Source of the DNA: DATFVA01 sp963832715
GTDB taxonomy: Bacteria > Bacteroidota > Ignavibacteria > Ignavibacteriales > Ignavibacteriaceae
Length of the DNA stretch: 64,000 nt
Direction: 5' to 3'
NCBI GenBank assembly: GCA_963832715.1
Contig: CAWHVB010000006.1
Coordinates: 62,001-126,000, forward strand
A program made the position numbers and the translations under genes. Shown here piece by piece: positions 9,537-18,330 of the stretch. A model generated the notes under the pieces. That model made no database searches and was not told where the DNA came from. It saw only the letters and a program-made list of their open reading frames with translations. How positions within the stretch are numbered: the stretch's first letter is position 1; each line of letters starts with the position of its first letter.

Positions 9537-10412
9537 TTGTTAACAAAAGAGATCCTTAAACAGGTCAGGCAGATTGAAATCAGAACGAAAGGACTGGTGA
9601 ACCAGGTCTTTTCCGGTGAATATCATTCCGTATTCAAAGGCAGAGGTATGGAATTCTCCGAAGTGAGGGAATATCAATTCGGTGATGATATCAGGAATAT
9701 CGACTGGAATGTAACTGCACGGTTCGGCCATCCCTTCATAAAAATATTTGAAGAGGAGAGGGAGCTGACAGTAATGCTTATGGTTGACCTTAGCGGCTCT
9801 TTAATATTTGGAACAGTGGAAAAAACCAAACAGCAGGTGGCTGCTGAATTAAGCGCAATACTTGCTTTTTCTGCGCTGAAAAATAATGATAAAGTAGGAC
9901 TGATCCTTTTTACCGATAAGATTGAAAAATTTGTTCCTCCCAGGAAAGGAAGAAGCCATGTACTCAGGATCATAAGGGATGTTCTGTCGTTTGAACCTGA
10001 AGGGAAATCTACCAACCTTAAAGCTGCTCTTGAATATATGAACAGCACAATCAAGAAAAGGAGCATAGTTTTCCTATTGTCGGATTTTATGGATTCCGGC
10101 TATGAGAAAATTCTCCGCATTATTGGAAAGAAACATGACCTTATCGGAGTTGTGCTGAATGATAAGCGTGAAAATGAAATACCGAAAATGGGATTACTAA
10201 AACTCACAGACGCAGAAACAGGCGAGGAACGCTGGGTGGATACAAGCAGTATAAAAGTTCAAAACCGGTTAAAAGAAGTGAGAAGAAATATGATGGAACG
10301 CAGGAAGTCGTTATTTATATCGAGCAGGCTCGATAGTATAGAAGTTCAGACCGGTGATGATTATGTAAAACCTCTTGTTCAATTCTTCAGATTACGTGAA
10401 AGAAGATGGTAA
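9537..10412 (+). CDS. DUF58 domain protein (VWA-like partner of MoxR)
   Basis: The 291-residue protein has the DUF58 signature in EVREYQFGDDIRNIDWNVTAR (about residues 41-61, quoted here as the span YQFGDD to WNVTAR), followed by a VWA-like fold with a MIDAS motif DLSGS. DUF58 proteins are almost always paired with MoxR ATPases and are thought to be cytoplasmic partners. The start is TTG, 54 bp after moxR. A short stretch in the gap resembles the TTAATT heptads found later in this operon. The end overlaps the next gene by 7 bp. Confidence 0.9.
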   Translation: MLTKEILKQVRQIEIRTKGLVNQVFSGEYHSVFKGRGMEFSEVREYQFGDDIRNIDWNVTARFGHPFIKIFEEERELTVMLMVDLSGSLIFGTVEKTKQQVAAELSAILAFSALKNNDKVGLILFTDKIEKFVPPRKGRSHVLRIIRDVLSFEPEGKSTNLKAALEYMNSTIKKRSIVFLLSDFMDSGYEKILRIIGKKHDLIGVVLNDKRENEIPKMGLLKLTDAETGEERWVDTSSIKVQNRLKEVRRNMMERRKSLFISSRLDSIEVQTGDDYVKPLVQFFRLRERRW

Positions 10413-11356
10413 AAAGATTTTTTAATGTTCTGATTTTTATTTCGCTGGCTGCAGGGTTTTCTAACGCACAGAATATATCTGTTGAAGCATCCACTGATAC
10501 AACTGCATACCAGGTCGGTGATTATATACACTTAATAATTAAAGTTGAAGCAGGAAACAACATTATGATTAATGGGCCTGCTGTCAGCGATACACTTGCC
10601 GGTATGGATCTGATCAGTCAGCAGCCTCCTCAGAAAAACAACGAAAATAAACAGCAGTCTGTTACTTATAGTTATACTTTCTCGACATACGATTCTGCCG
10701 ATATCGTGATTCCCCCTATTCCCGTTTATTATAAAGCCGATGGTGATACGGCTGAAAGTATAATAAATACGAACAGTATTAGTTTTACAGTACGACCCGT
10801 AAAAGTTAACGTAAAAGAAGACATCAAAGATGTAAAGGAACCGCTGAAGATCCCGCTTGACTGGAAATGGATTGCATTATGGATTTTTATCGGAATCGTC
10901 CTTTTGGCCATTGCTTATTATTTATACAGAAAATATCAAAAACACAAAGCCGGGTATATTCCTGAGAAAATTGTAATAAAAGTTCCGCCTCATATTACGG
11001 CTCTTAAATCGCTCAGGAATTTAAGTGAAAAACAGCTCTGGCAGAAAGGGATGGTAAAGGAATACCATTCAGAAATAACAGAAATCATACGAAAATACTT
11101 TGAGGAAAGATTTAATCTTCCTGCTCTGGAAATGACTTCAGGCGAGGCTATGAATGAACTGCAGAAGAGGTCCGGGACCGAAACCATAATAGAAGATACC
11201 AGGGACTTTCTGACTAACGCAGATCTTGTAAAGTTTGCAAAATATCAGCCGATGGCATCAGTAAATGAAGTTATGATGAAGCAAGCGGAAGAGATTGTAC
11301 AGAAAACCAGGCAGGATTCGAAGGTGATAACAGAGGTGGAAGACGATGTTCAATGA
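10406..11356 (+). CDS. BatD-like/DUF4381-type membrane protein of the Bat operon
   Basis: The 316-residue protein has a signal peptide (ending SNAQ at about residue 22), a periplasmic immunoglobulin-like region similar to the N-terminus of BatD, and one transmembrane helix (about 157-175, WIALWIFIGIVLLAIAYYLY). A cytoplasmic helical tail follows, with EYHSEITEIIRKYFEERF, a pattern seen in the C-terminal region of BatD and in DUF4381 proteins. It overlaps the DUF58 gene by 7 bp and batA by 11 bp, so it is translationally coupled. It probably links MoxR/VWA partners to the membrane. The function is inferred from position. Confidence 0.7.
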   Translation: MVKRFFNVLIFISLAAGFSNAQNISVEASTDTTAYQVGDYIHLIIKVEAGNNIMINGPAVSDTLAGMDLISQQPPQKNNENKQQSVTYSYTFSTYDSADIVIPPIPVYYKADGDTAESIINTNSISFTVRPVKVNVKEDIKDVKEPLKIPLDWKWIALWIFIGIVLLAIAYYLYRKYQKHKAGYIPEKIVIKVPPHITALKSLRNLSEKQLWQKGMVKEYHSEITEIIRKYFEERFNLPALEMTSGEAMNELQKRSGTETIIEDTRDFLTNADLVKFAKYQPMASVNEVMMKQAEEIVQKTRQDSKVITEVEDDVQ

Positions 11357-12341
11357 TATAACCTTCGCATATCCCTGGATATTATTCTTTTTGATCATTA
11401 TCCCTGTAATGATTGCATGGTATTTCTGGAAAGGATATAAAAGGCAGCCAGGTGTAAAATATTCTTCACTCGGATTCCTGAAGGGATTTTCTCCAACTAT
11501 AAAAGAGAGACTGAGACATCTGCCGTTCATACTGAGACTGCTGGCGGTTGCACTTTTTATAGTTGCACTCGCTCGTCCCCAGACATTCTCTTCAGGAGAA
11601 GATATTTACACTCAGGGAATTGATATCGCGATGGTTCTTGATATTTCCGGCAGTATGCTGGCGGAGGACTTAAAACCCAACCGCCTGGAAGCGGCAAAAG
11701 ATGTAATTGATAATTTCATTAAAGGCAGAACGTCAGACAGGATCGGTCTTGTTGTTTTTGCGAGAGACGCGTTCACACAATGTCCTCTCACTGTCGATTA
11801 CCCTGTGTTAAGGAACCTGCTCAAGGAAATCAAGAGCGGTATGATTGAAGACGGTACAGCAATAGGCAATGCCATTGCGGACGGAGTGAACAGGCTGAAA
11901 GACAGCGAAGCCAAAAGTAAAATAATAATACTGCTTACCGATGGAGTAAACAATGCGGGTGAAGTCGACCCGGTATCTGCTGCCGAAATTGCCAAAACAT
12001 TTGGCATAAGGATTTATACAATAGGTGTCGGCACACGCGGGAATGCACCTTTTCCTGTGCAGACCCCTTTCGGCATAAGGTACCAGATGGCTCCTGTAGA
12101 AATAGATGAGGCAGTTCTTCAAAAAATTGCTTCTATAACAGACGGTCACTATTTCAGGGCCACCGACAACAGAACTCTTGAAGACATTTACAATAAAATA
12201 GACAGACTTGAAAAAACCAGGGTAGAGATTACCTCCTACAGAAATGCTAAGGAATTATTTTACGGCTGGCTTGGCGGCGGGATATTCCTTCTATTCCTGG
12301 AGATTTCTCTATCGCGTACCGTCTTAAGAAAGATCCCGTAA
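11346..12341 (+). CDS. batA: BatA, VWA-domain membrane protein
   Basis: The 331-residue protein has two N-terminal transmembrane helices (about 9-27 and 60-77), a VWA domain (about 90-290) with an intact metal-ion-dependent adhesion motif DISGS (99-103), a later conserved Thr region (EDGTAIGNAI) and LLTDG, and a C-terminal transmembrane helix (about 308-326). This is the standard layout of BatA in the Bacteroidota aerotolerance operon. The Bat name comes from Bacteroides aerotolerance, but the molecular role remains unclear. The start overlaps the previous gene by 11 bp. Confidence 0.9.
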   Translation: MFNDITFAYPWILFFLIIIPVMIAWYFWKGYKRQPGVKYSSLGFLKGFSPTIKERLRHLPFILRLLAVALFIVALARPQTFSSGEDIYTQGIDIAMVLDISGSMLAEDLKPNRLEAAKDVIDNFIKGRTSDRIGLVVFARDAFTQCPLTVDYPVLRNLLKEIKSGMIEDGTAIGNAIADGVNRLKDSEAKSKIIILLTDGVNNAGEVDPVSAAEIAKTFGIRIYTIGVGTRGNAPFPVQTPFGIRYQMAPVEIDEAVLQKIASITDGHYFRATDNRTLEDIYNKIDRLEKTRVEITSYRNAKELFYGWLGGGIFLLFLEISLSRTVLRKIP

Positions 12342-12352
12342 CTAAATGGCTC

Positions 12353-12415
12353 AATTGTTAATTGTTAATTTTTAATTGCTAATTGTTAATTTCTAATTTT
12401 TAATTGTTAATTAAT
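12353..12415 (+). repeat. 7-bp tandem array (AATTGTT-type) between batA and batB
   Basis: Eight consecutive heptads run from 12353 to 12408, followed by a partial ninth. They are AATTGTT four times, AATTTTT twice, AATTGCT once and AATTTCT once. The phase never slips, and variation is limited to positions 5 and 6 of the unit. The array fills nearly the whole gap and ends at the batB start. No ribosome-binding site is visible within it. Short AT heptad arrays of this sort occur in many bacterial genomes, usually with unknown role. Confidence 0.85.
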
Positions 12416-12417
12416 CA

Positions 12418-13467
12418 ATGTTTCGATTTGCACATCCTGAATATTTAAATGCACTTTATGCAATTCCGGTATTAGTTGTACTGTTCTGGTACCTGTACAG
12501 GAACCGCAGTAAGCTGCTGGAAAAGTTTGCGGACAGAAAACTTCACAAGGTACTTCTGCCAGATTTCAGCGGAATAAAAAACTGGTTCAAGACAGGCCTG
12601 ATCCTTTTTGCACTTATTCTTCTGATCTTTGCCGCTGCTAATCCCCAGGTTGGAACCAGGGTTCAGGAAGTAAAACAATCGGGAATTGACGTGTTTATTG
12701 CACTTGACGTTTCGAGGAGCATGCTGGCTCAGGATATTAAGCCGGACAGGCTTGATAAGGCAAAATACCAGATTTCCACGCTAATTAATAAACTCAGAGG
12801 AGACAGGATCGGATTAATCATTTTTGCGGGACAGGCGTTTGTTCAATTTCCGCTGACCACGGATTATTCTGCTGCCAACCTTTTTCTCGATGCTGCAGGA
12901 GTTAACTCTGTGCCTGAACAGGGCACAGCCATAGCATCAGCCATTGACCTTGCGACTAAATCATTTGATTATAAGACCAGCACACAAAAAGTAATCGTTA
13001 TAATTACAGACGGCGAGGATAATGAAGGTGATATAATGAAGGCTGTGGAGGGTGCTAAAGAGAAAGGTATAAAAATATATACAATAGGGCTTGGATCTCC
13101 AACGGGGGTACCGATACCGGTGTATGATGCCCAGGGACAGCAGGTAGACTATAAAAAAGACGAAAACGGGAATATCGTTCTTACCAAACTGGATGAAGCA
13201 ACGTTGAAACAGATTGCTTCGGCAGGAGACGGAAAGTATTTCAGAGGCTCCACATATGAAGACTACCTGGACAGAATATACAGTGACCTTTCTTCGCTTC
13301 AGAAATCAGAGTTTGGTGTCAGGAAAGTTACTGATTACGAAGACAGGTTTTATTATTTTTTAGCTCCGGCAATTATATTACTTCTGATAGAGTTTTTTGT
13401 ATCGGATAGACGTTCGGTTTTATTCGATAAACTTAACAGGAAATTAGGAATCGAAGAGAAGGTGTAA
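12418..13467 (+). CDS. batB: BatB, VWA-domain membrane protein
   Basis: The 349-residue protein has the same layout as BatA: transmembrane helices at about 11-27 and 56-73, a VWA domain with MIDAS motif DVSRS (about 97-101), QGTAIASAI and IITDGEDN, and a C-terminal transmembrane helix (about 311-330). It is the usual second VWA protein of the Bat operon. The ATG start sits immediately after the AT heptad array, with no visible Shine-Dalgarno sequence. In this lineage initiation often does without one. Two bases separate its stop from batC. Confidence 0.9.
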   Translation: MFRFAHPEYLNALYAIPVLVVLFWYLYRNRSKLLEKFADRKLHKVLLPDFSGIKNWFKTGLILFALILLIFAAANPQVGTRVQEVKQSGIDVFIALDVSRSMLAQDIKPDRLDKAKYQISTLINKLRGDRIGLIIFAGQAFVQFPLTTDYSAANLFLDAAGVNSVPEQGTAIASAIDLATKSFDYKTSTQKVIVIITDGEDNEGDIMKAVEGAKEKGIKIYTIGLGSPTGVPIPVYDAQGQQVDYKKDENGNIVLTKLDEATLKQIASAGDGKYFRGSTYEDYLDRIYSDLSSLQKSEFGVRKVTDYEDRFYYFLAPAIILLLIEFFVSDRRSVLFDKLNRKLGIEEKV

Positions 13468-13469
13468 AA

Positions 13470-14213
13470 GTGATATTTAAGTATATGATTTTAATTATTG
13501 TTGTTCTACTATTTGGTATTTCAGAACCAAATGCTCAAAGTCTGCGCAGCCTGAATAATAACGGTGTTGAAAAATATAAAGATAAAAAATTCGCCGATGC
13601 TGAGGTCAACTTCAAGAAAGGGCTTGATAAAGCTCCTGCTAATTTTATTACCAATTTTAATCTGGGTGATGCTTATTATCAGCAGAAAAGATATGATGAC
13701 GCTCTGAAATCCTATCAATCGGCGCTTTCACAGGCACAGACAAAAACGGAGAAAGCAAAAGTATATCATAATATCGGGAACTCGCTTTTAAAATCGAATC
13801 AGTTTAAGGAAAGCATAGATGCATACAAAAAATCACTCAGGCTTAATCCGAATGATGAAGAAACGAAGTACAATTTATCCTATGCTCTTTCTATGCTGAA
13901 AAACCAGCAGAATCAAAAAAAGCAGGACAAGAATCAGCAGAATAAAGATCAGAATAAGGATCAAAATAAGGATCAGAATAAAGACCAGAATAAAGATCAG
14001 GATCAGAAGAACAAAGAACAGCAGAAGGAACAGAATCAACAGCAAAACCAGCAGGCAAAACAGGATGCAACAAAACAGAAGCAGCAGCAGAACAAGATAT
14101 CCAAACAGGAAGCTGAAAGGATCCTGCAGGCGTTAAAGAATAATGAGAAAGAACTTCAGAAAAAAATACGGAAGCAGAAAGGTACACCGATTAAAACGGA
14201 CAAGGACTGGTAA
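13470..14213 (+). CDS. batC: BatC, TPR protein with NKDQ-repeat tail
   Basis: The 247-residue secreted TPR protein has a signal peptide (about 1-23, ending PNAQ) and three TPR units (about 26-145). A low-complexity Gln/Asn/Lys/Asp region (about 147-210) follows, with a 4-residue NKDQ repeat, and then a charged C-terminus. BatC is the TPR component found between BatB and BatD in Bacteroidota. The start is GTG at 13470, 2 bp after the batB stop. The repeat tail is encoded by a tandem 12-bp DNA repeat and is probably variable in length between strains. Confidence 0.82.
   Translation: MIFKYMILIIVVLLFGISEPNAQSLRSLNNNGVEKYKDKKFADAEVNFKKGLDKAPANFITNFNLGDAYYQQKRYDDALKSYQSALSQAQTKTEKAKVYHNIGNSLLKSNQFKESIDAYKKSLRLNPNDEETKYNLSYALSMLKNQQNQKKQDKNQQNKDQNKDQNKDQNKDQNKDQDQKNKEQQKEQNQQQNQQAKQDATKQKQQQNKISKQEAERILQALKNNEKELQKKIRKQKGTPIKTDKDW
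13941..14000 (+). repeat. five 12-bp in-frame tandem repeats in batC
   Basis: Five back-to-back 12-mers (AATAAAGATCAG with one- or two-base variants) encode NKDQ five times. Because the unit is a multiple of three, gain or loss of copies would keep the frame. Third-position changes between units show that the array is not brand new. Confidence 0.9.
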
Positions 14214-14224
14214 GATCTTATAAA

Positions 14225-16066
14225 ATGAAAAACGCAGTCATAAATATCGTAATATTTATCACGGTTCTTGCAGCTGAGCTCAGTGCTCAGACATTTTCTG
14301 CCTCTGTTGATAATACTACAGTCGGTTTAGATGACCGTTTCCAGGTAACCTTTACTTTTGAGGGAACAGATATAAATAGTCTGAGCGGATTTTCTGCTCC
14401 TGATTTTAACGGGTTTATGGTATTGAGCGGGCCTAATCAATCAACGAGCATGCAGATAATTAATGGGGCTGTTTCTGCCTCGCTTTCCTATTCTTTTTAT
14501 CTCCAGCCGAGGAACCTGGGCAAAGCAACGATAGGCAGCGCTTCCATTAAATATAAGGGGAATGTTTATAAGACTGATCCCCTTACAATTAATGTTCAGA
14601 AGAGTTCATCCAATTCCGGGACGCAGCAGAATAACAGCCAGAATTCATCCGGCATCAGCAACGACGAGATTGCGAAAAATGTTTTCGTAAGAGCGACTGT
14701 TGATAAGCAGAAAGCATATTTGGGGGAACAGGTTACAGTAATCTATAAGCTTTACACGAGACTGAACATTGCTTCCCAGATGTCGATAAGCAAGCTTCCG
14801 CAATACCCCGGTTTCTGGGCTGAAGAGCTGGAGACACCCAATAATATCTCCTTCACAACAGAAACTTATGATGGGAAGAAGTACAGGGTTGGAGTATTAA
14901 AGAAAGTAGCCCTATTCCCGACGCAGACAGGAGAGTTAAGCGTAACTCCTTTTGAACTTGACGTGCCGGTTCAGGTGCAGAAAAAAAGAAGGAGCAATAA
15001 TGCTTTTGATGATTTTTTTAATGATCCTTTTTTCGGAATCGGCCAGACAATAGACTTTACCGCAAAATCAAACTCTCTGAAAATTAACGTAGAGCCTCTG
15101 CCTTCTGACAATGTGCCTGATTCGTTCAACGGAGCTGTAGGTAATTTTTCAATCGATTCACAAATTGATAAAGACCAGACAAAAACCAATGAACCTGTAA
15201 CCCTTAAGCTTACAATTAGCGGTACAGGCAATATCAGTCTTCTTGATATGCCTGAACTAAAACTGCCTGCGGGATTTGAAAAGTATGAGCCCAAGGTCAA
15301 CGAACAGATCAACCGCTCTCAGAGAATTTCGGGTAAAAAAACTGCTGAATATCTGATCGTTCCACGTGACGCTGGTAAAAAAGAAATTCCGCCTATAAAA
15401 TTTTCGTATTTCGATATAAATAAAAAATCTTATACTACATTAAGCACACCGCCCTACACGTTAAATGTGGAACAGGGAACAGGCGTCAATTCACCTGAAT
15501 ATGCGGGTAAAGAGGATGTAAAACTTCTGGGGGAAGACATCCGTTATATTAAAACAGATACCGAAAACCTGCACAGGATAGGAAAATTTGTGCTTAACGG
15601 TTTCGGATTCTGGGCTGCCGTAGGATTTCCTTTCCTGGTCGGTCTGGGTCTGGTTGTATGGAGGAGAAGAGAAGATAAGCTTGCGGGAAATGTCCAGCTG
15701 ATGCGTTATCAGCGGGCTCAAAAGATTGCTAAATCAAGGTTAAAGCAGGCTAAAGCCTTGATGGATGCTAATGATCATAATGCATTTTATGCTGAAATTT
15801 CACTCGCACTTTTCGGCTACCTTGAGGATAAACTTCATATACCAAAATCAGAATTGAGTGTAGAAAGAGCTTCAACAGAATTGAAGAAAAGGAAATTAAG
15901 TGCAGAATTGGTATCAGAATTTGAAAGGGTTGCAAACAAATGCGAGTTTATCCGTTTCGCTCCCAAAGAAAGTGAAACTGCCGCCATGAACGAAATATAC
16001 GATGAACTTTCAAATATAATTACTGAATTAGAAAAATCATTATCGGCCAGGAAAAATGCTGCATAA
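14225..16066 (+). CDS. batD: BatD, large membrane-anchored Bat protein
   Basis: The 613-residue protein has a signal peptide (about 1-20, ending LSAQ) and several periplasmic immunoglobulin-like BatD domains. Recognisable motifs include VGLDDRFQVTFTFEG, the disordered Ser/Asn linker at about 125-145, and VTVIYKLYTRLNI. A transmembrane helix near 458-478 (GFWAAVGFPFLVGLGLVVW) and a cytoplasmic helical tail follow. Length and order match the BatD/oxygen-tolerance family. It follows batC by 11 bp and overlaps batE by 11 bp. It probably holds the Bat complex together across the inner membrane; this is inference. Confidence 0.9.
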   Translation: MKNAVINIVIFITVLAAELSAQTFSASVDNTTVGLDDRFQVTFTFEGTDINSLSGFSAPDFNGFMVLSGPNQSTSMQIINGAVSASLSYSFYLQPRNLGKATIGSASIKYKGNVYKTDPLTINVQKSSSNSGTQQNNSQNSSGISNDEIAKNVFVRATVDKQKAYLGEQVTVIYKLYTRLNIASQMSISKLPQYPGFWAEELETPNNISFTTETYDGKKYRVGVLKKVALFPTQTGELSVTPFELDVPVQVQKKRRSNNAFDDFFNDPFFGIGQTIDFTAKSNSLKINVEPLPSDNVPDSFNGAVGNFSIDSQIDKDQTKTNEPVTLKLTISGTGNISLLDMPELKLPAGFEKYEPKVNEQINRSQRISGKKTAEYLIVPRDAGKKEIPPIKFSYFDINKKSYTTLSTPPYTLNVEQGTGVNSPEYAGKEDVKLLGEDIRYIKTDTENLHRIGKFVLNGFGFWAAVGFPFLVGLGLVVWRRREDKLAGNVQLMRYQRAQKIAKSRLKQAKALMDANDHNAFYAEISLALFGYLEDKLHIPKSELSVERASTELKKRKLSAELVSEFERVANKCEFIRFAPKESETAAMNEIYDELSNIITELEKSLSARKNAA

Positions 16067-16808
16067 GAATTTCATTTTATTTCTGTTTTTATTCTCTGTA
16101 CAGATGTTTGCACAGCCCGGGTCATTTATGGTACAGGGAAACCAGGCTTACCAGAAGCAGCAGTATGATAAAGCCATACAAGAATACGAAAAAGTGCTGA
16201 ATGAAGGTTATGAAAGTGCGGAGCTCTACTACAACCTCGGCAATGCTTATTTCAGGAAAGGTAACCTCGGTTATGCGATCCTTAATTATGAGAAAGCATT
16301 AAAACTTTCCCCCGGTGATGAGGACATTCAGCATAACCTTGCTTTAGCCAACTCCCGGACTATTGACAGGATTAATACGCTGCCTGATTTTTTCCTTTTT
16401 CAATGGTGGGAAAGTTTTCTCGCGCTGCTTACTTTTTCAGGCTGGGTCTACCTCTCATATCTTTTTTATATTCTTCTTACAGGACTAATTGTTTTCTATT
16501 TCTTTACCCGTCGTCCCGATCTTCAAAGGCTATCGTTCTTTTCCGGAATTGCCATCCTTTTTCTGCTTATTATATCAATATCGATATCGATAATTAAATA
16601 TAACCGGGAATTCAATATTAAAAACGGCGTGGTCGTTCAGCAGTCTGCTACAGCCAAGCTATCTCCCGATGCCGATAGCAAAGATGCATTTGTAATCCAC
16701 GAGGGGTTAAAAGTCAAAGTAGAGGATAAAGTTGATAATTATTACCGTATAACGCTAAATGACGGCAAACAGGGCTGGCTCCCGCAAAGCGACCTGAGAA
16801 TGATCTGA
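16056..16808 (+). CDS. batE: BatE, TPR plus SH3-like membrane protein
   Basis: The 250-residue protein has a signal peptide (about 1-20), two TPR units (about 25-95), two transmembrane helices (about 121-148 and 159-178) and a C-terminal SH3b-like domain (about 190-250, ending GKQGWLPQSDLRMI). This arrangement is typical of BatE. It is the last gene of the operon, overlapping batD by 11 bp. No strong terminator follows directly. An 11-bp periodic array lies about 150 nt downstream. Confidence 0.87.
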   Translation: MLHKNFILFLFLFSVQMFAQPGSFMVQGNQAYQKQQYDKAIQEYEKVLNEGYESAELYYNLGNAYFRKGNLGYAILNYEKALKLSPGDEDIQHNLALANSRTIDRINTLPDFFLFQWWESFLALLTFSGWVYLSYLFYILLTGLIVFYFFTRRPDLQRLSFFSGIAILFLLIISISISIIKYNREFNIKNGVVVQQSATAKLSPDADSKDAFVIHEGLKVKVEDKVDNYYRITLNDGKQGWLPQSDLRMI

Positions 16809-16954
16809 ACTCCCTCCCGCAAGAATCAAACGCCACTGGTTCCTGATTTACTTCGATGAAGTATAATAAATTCCTGACCTTAATTTTAATCATAAGCTTT
16901 CTGCGGAAATTAAACTGGTTTTTAATACTCGTCCGAAAAGCCATTTACCAGTCC

Positions 16955-17009
16955 GAAATACCTTATAAATACCTAATGAATACGCAGTGAATACGCTCTG
17001 AATACGCTT
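16955..17009 (+). repeat. 11-bp periodic array A (five AATAC units)
   Basis: The core AATAC occurs at 16957, 16968, 16979, 16990 and 17001, exactly 11 bp apart. The last three units share TGAATACGC. The first two are AATACC variants. The array lies in the gene-free interval 16809-17194 (386 bp) between batE and an M48 protease gene. The rest of that interval is AT-rich sequence without coding signal, apart from a weak terminator-like hairpin at 17116. A second array with the same core and spacing lies at 58935-58989 on the other strand. Confidence 0.8.
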
Positions 17010-17115
17010 CAAAACATAAGTATAGTCATTCCAATGCGGAGCTAAGTTGTCGCCTGGAAGATTATCTTTGAATTCTGCTTTTCTTGGGTAGACGCGGTAA
17101 GTTTATTTAATTCTG

Positions 17116-17136
17116 AGCTTTTTAATAAAGCTTTTT
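17116..17136 (+). terminator. weak terminator-like hairpin
   Basis: The arms AGCTTT (17116-17121) and AAAGCT (17127-17132) flank a 5-nt loop and are followed by TTTTG. The short AT-rich stem makes this weak. It could end transcripts from the bat operon about 310 nt after batE. Confidence 0.35.
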
Positions 17137-17194
17137 GTATTTTAAATCACGATATGTGTTGAGGTTGATTTATTCTCTCCTTAGTTTTATTTGA

Positions 17195-18328
17195 ATGAAG
17201 TCAAAAAAATATAATAATCTTAAACTTGGTATACGCGTATTCAAGGGTATAACGAGTTTTATTTTAATAGTCGCGTTTGTTTATTTCCACTTCAGTCTGG
17301 GACTGGAGAACTTCCTTAAGTATTATATTTCCAACAGTTATATTTTATTCCTTGCTTTTATATTACTGACAGGATTTACAGGAATTGTATTATTCTTCCC
17401 GGTTAATTTTTACCGGGATTATTACCTTGAGCATAAATATGATCTTTCCAACCAGACATTCGGGAAATGGATATTTGAAAATTTCAAAGGTCTTGTAGTT
17501 TCACTTGTTATCGGAATCCCGATTCTCTTAATATTTTATTATACTCTTAACAAATTCGGGGAATTCTGGTGGCTGCCCTTTGCTTTTATTCTCTTCGTTA
17601 TTTCTGTGGTTGCGGCACGACTTATACCTGTTGTTATATTGCCGCTTTTCTACAAAATAACACCATTTGATAATGAGGAACTTAAGAGCCGAATTACCAG
17701 AATTGCAGAAGATGCAGGAATAGAAGTTGAAAGTATTTTCAAGTTTAACATGAGTAAAAATACAAGGAAAGCAAATGCTGCTTTTACCGGGCTTGGAAAA
17801 TCAAAACGAATACTTTTAGGCGATACACTTCTGGATAATTATTCAAATGATGAGATCGAGACAGTGATAGCTCACGAACTTGGACATTATAAAAGAAAAC
17901 ATATTATCAAAAATATCGTTATCGGTACTTTAGCAAGTTTCGGTACACTCTTTCTTATAGCTTATTTATATAGTATTTCACTCGACTGGTTTGGTTTCGA
18001 GAAGCTGCAGGAGGTAGCAGCTCTCCCGATCCTGCCGGTATGGGCGATGCTGGTTGGTCTTATTGAGACGCCTCTCACAAATATTTTATCCCGCAAATTT
18101 GAATATGAAGCGGATGAATATGCTGTCGCAATAACCAACAAACCTTCAGCATTCATAGCTACATTGCATAAGCTTACCGATCAGAACCTTGCCGATGTTC
18201 AACCTCATCCGATTGTAGAATGGTTTTTCTACAGCCACCCTTCAATTACGAAGAGGGTAAATGCCGTACGGAAATACGTGACAGAGTGTGGAGTAAAAGA
18301 AGCCGACATTTCCCTGGAGGAGATTTAG
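17195..18328 (+). CDS. M48 family metalloprotease (Ste24/CAAX-protease type)
   Basis: The 377-residue membrane zinc protease has the HExxH motif HELGH (227-231), with the third ligand in ExxxD form (Glu303, Asp307, within FEYEADEYA). Hydrophobic segments lie at about 18-33, 47-70, 98-117, 126-150, 240-262 and 280-295, as in Ste24-like proteases. The FYSHPS motif near residue 340 is also typical. The family cleaves membrane or misfolded proteins. The bacterial substrate here is unknown. The plsC start lies 2 bp after its stop, so the two are co-transcribed. Confidence 0.87.
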   Translation: MKSKKYNNLKLGIRVFKGITSFILIVAFVYFHFSLGLENFLKYYISNSYILFLAFILLTGFTGIVLFFPVNFYRDYYLEHKYDLSNQTFGKWIFENFKGLVVSLVIGIPILLIFYYTLNKFGEFWWLPFAFILFVISVVAARLIPVVILPLFYKITPFDNEELKSRITRIAEDAGIEVESIFKFNMSKNTRKANAAFTGLGKSKRILLGDTLLDNYSNDEIETVIAHELGHYKRKHIIKNIVIGTLASFGTLFLIAYLYSISLDWFGFEKLQEVAALPILPVWAMLVGLIETPLTNILSRKFEYEADEYAVAITNKPSAFIATLHKLTDQNLADVQPHPIVEWFFYSHPSITKRVNAVRKYVTECGVKEADISLEEI

Positions 18329-18330
18329 GG

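Noticed and set aside
16955..17009. CRISPR array or transposon end
   Set aside because: Units are only 11 bp with no spacers, no cas genes and no transposase nearby.
18220..18330. Upstream extension of the plsC frame
   Set aside because: It overlaps the M48 protease end in another frame. TTG 18331 with GGAGG is the better start.
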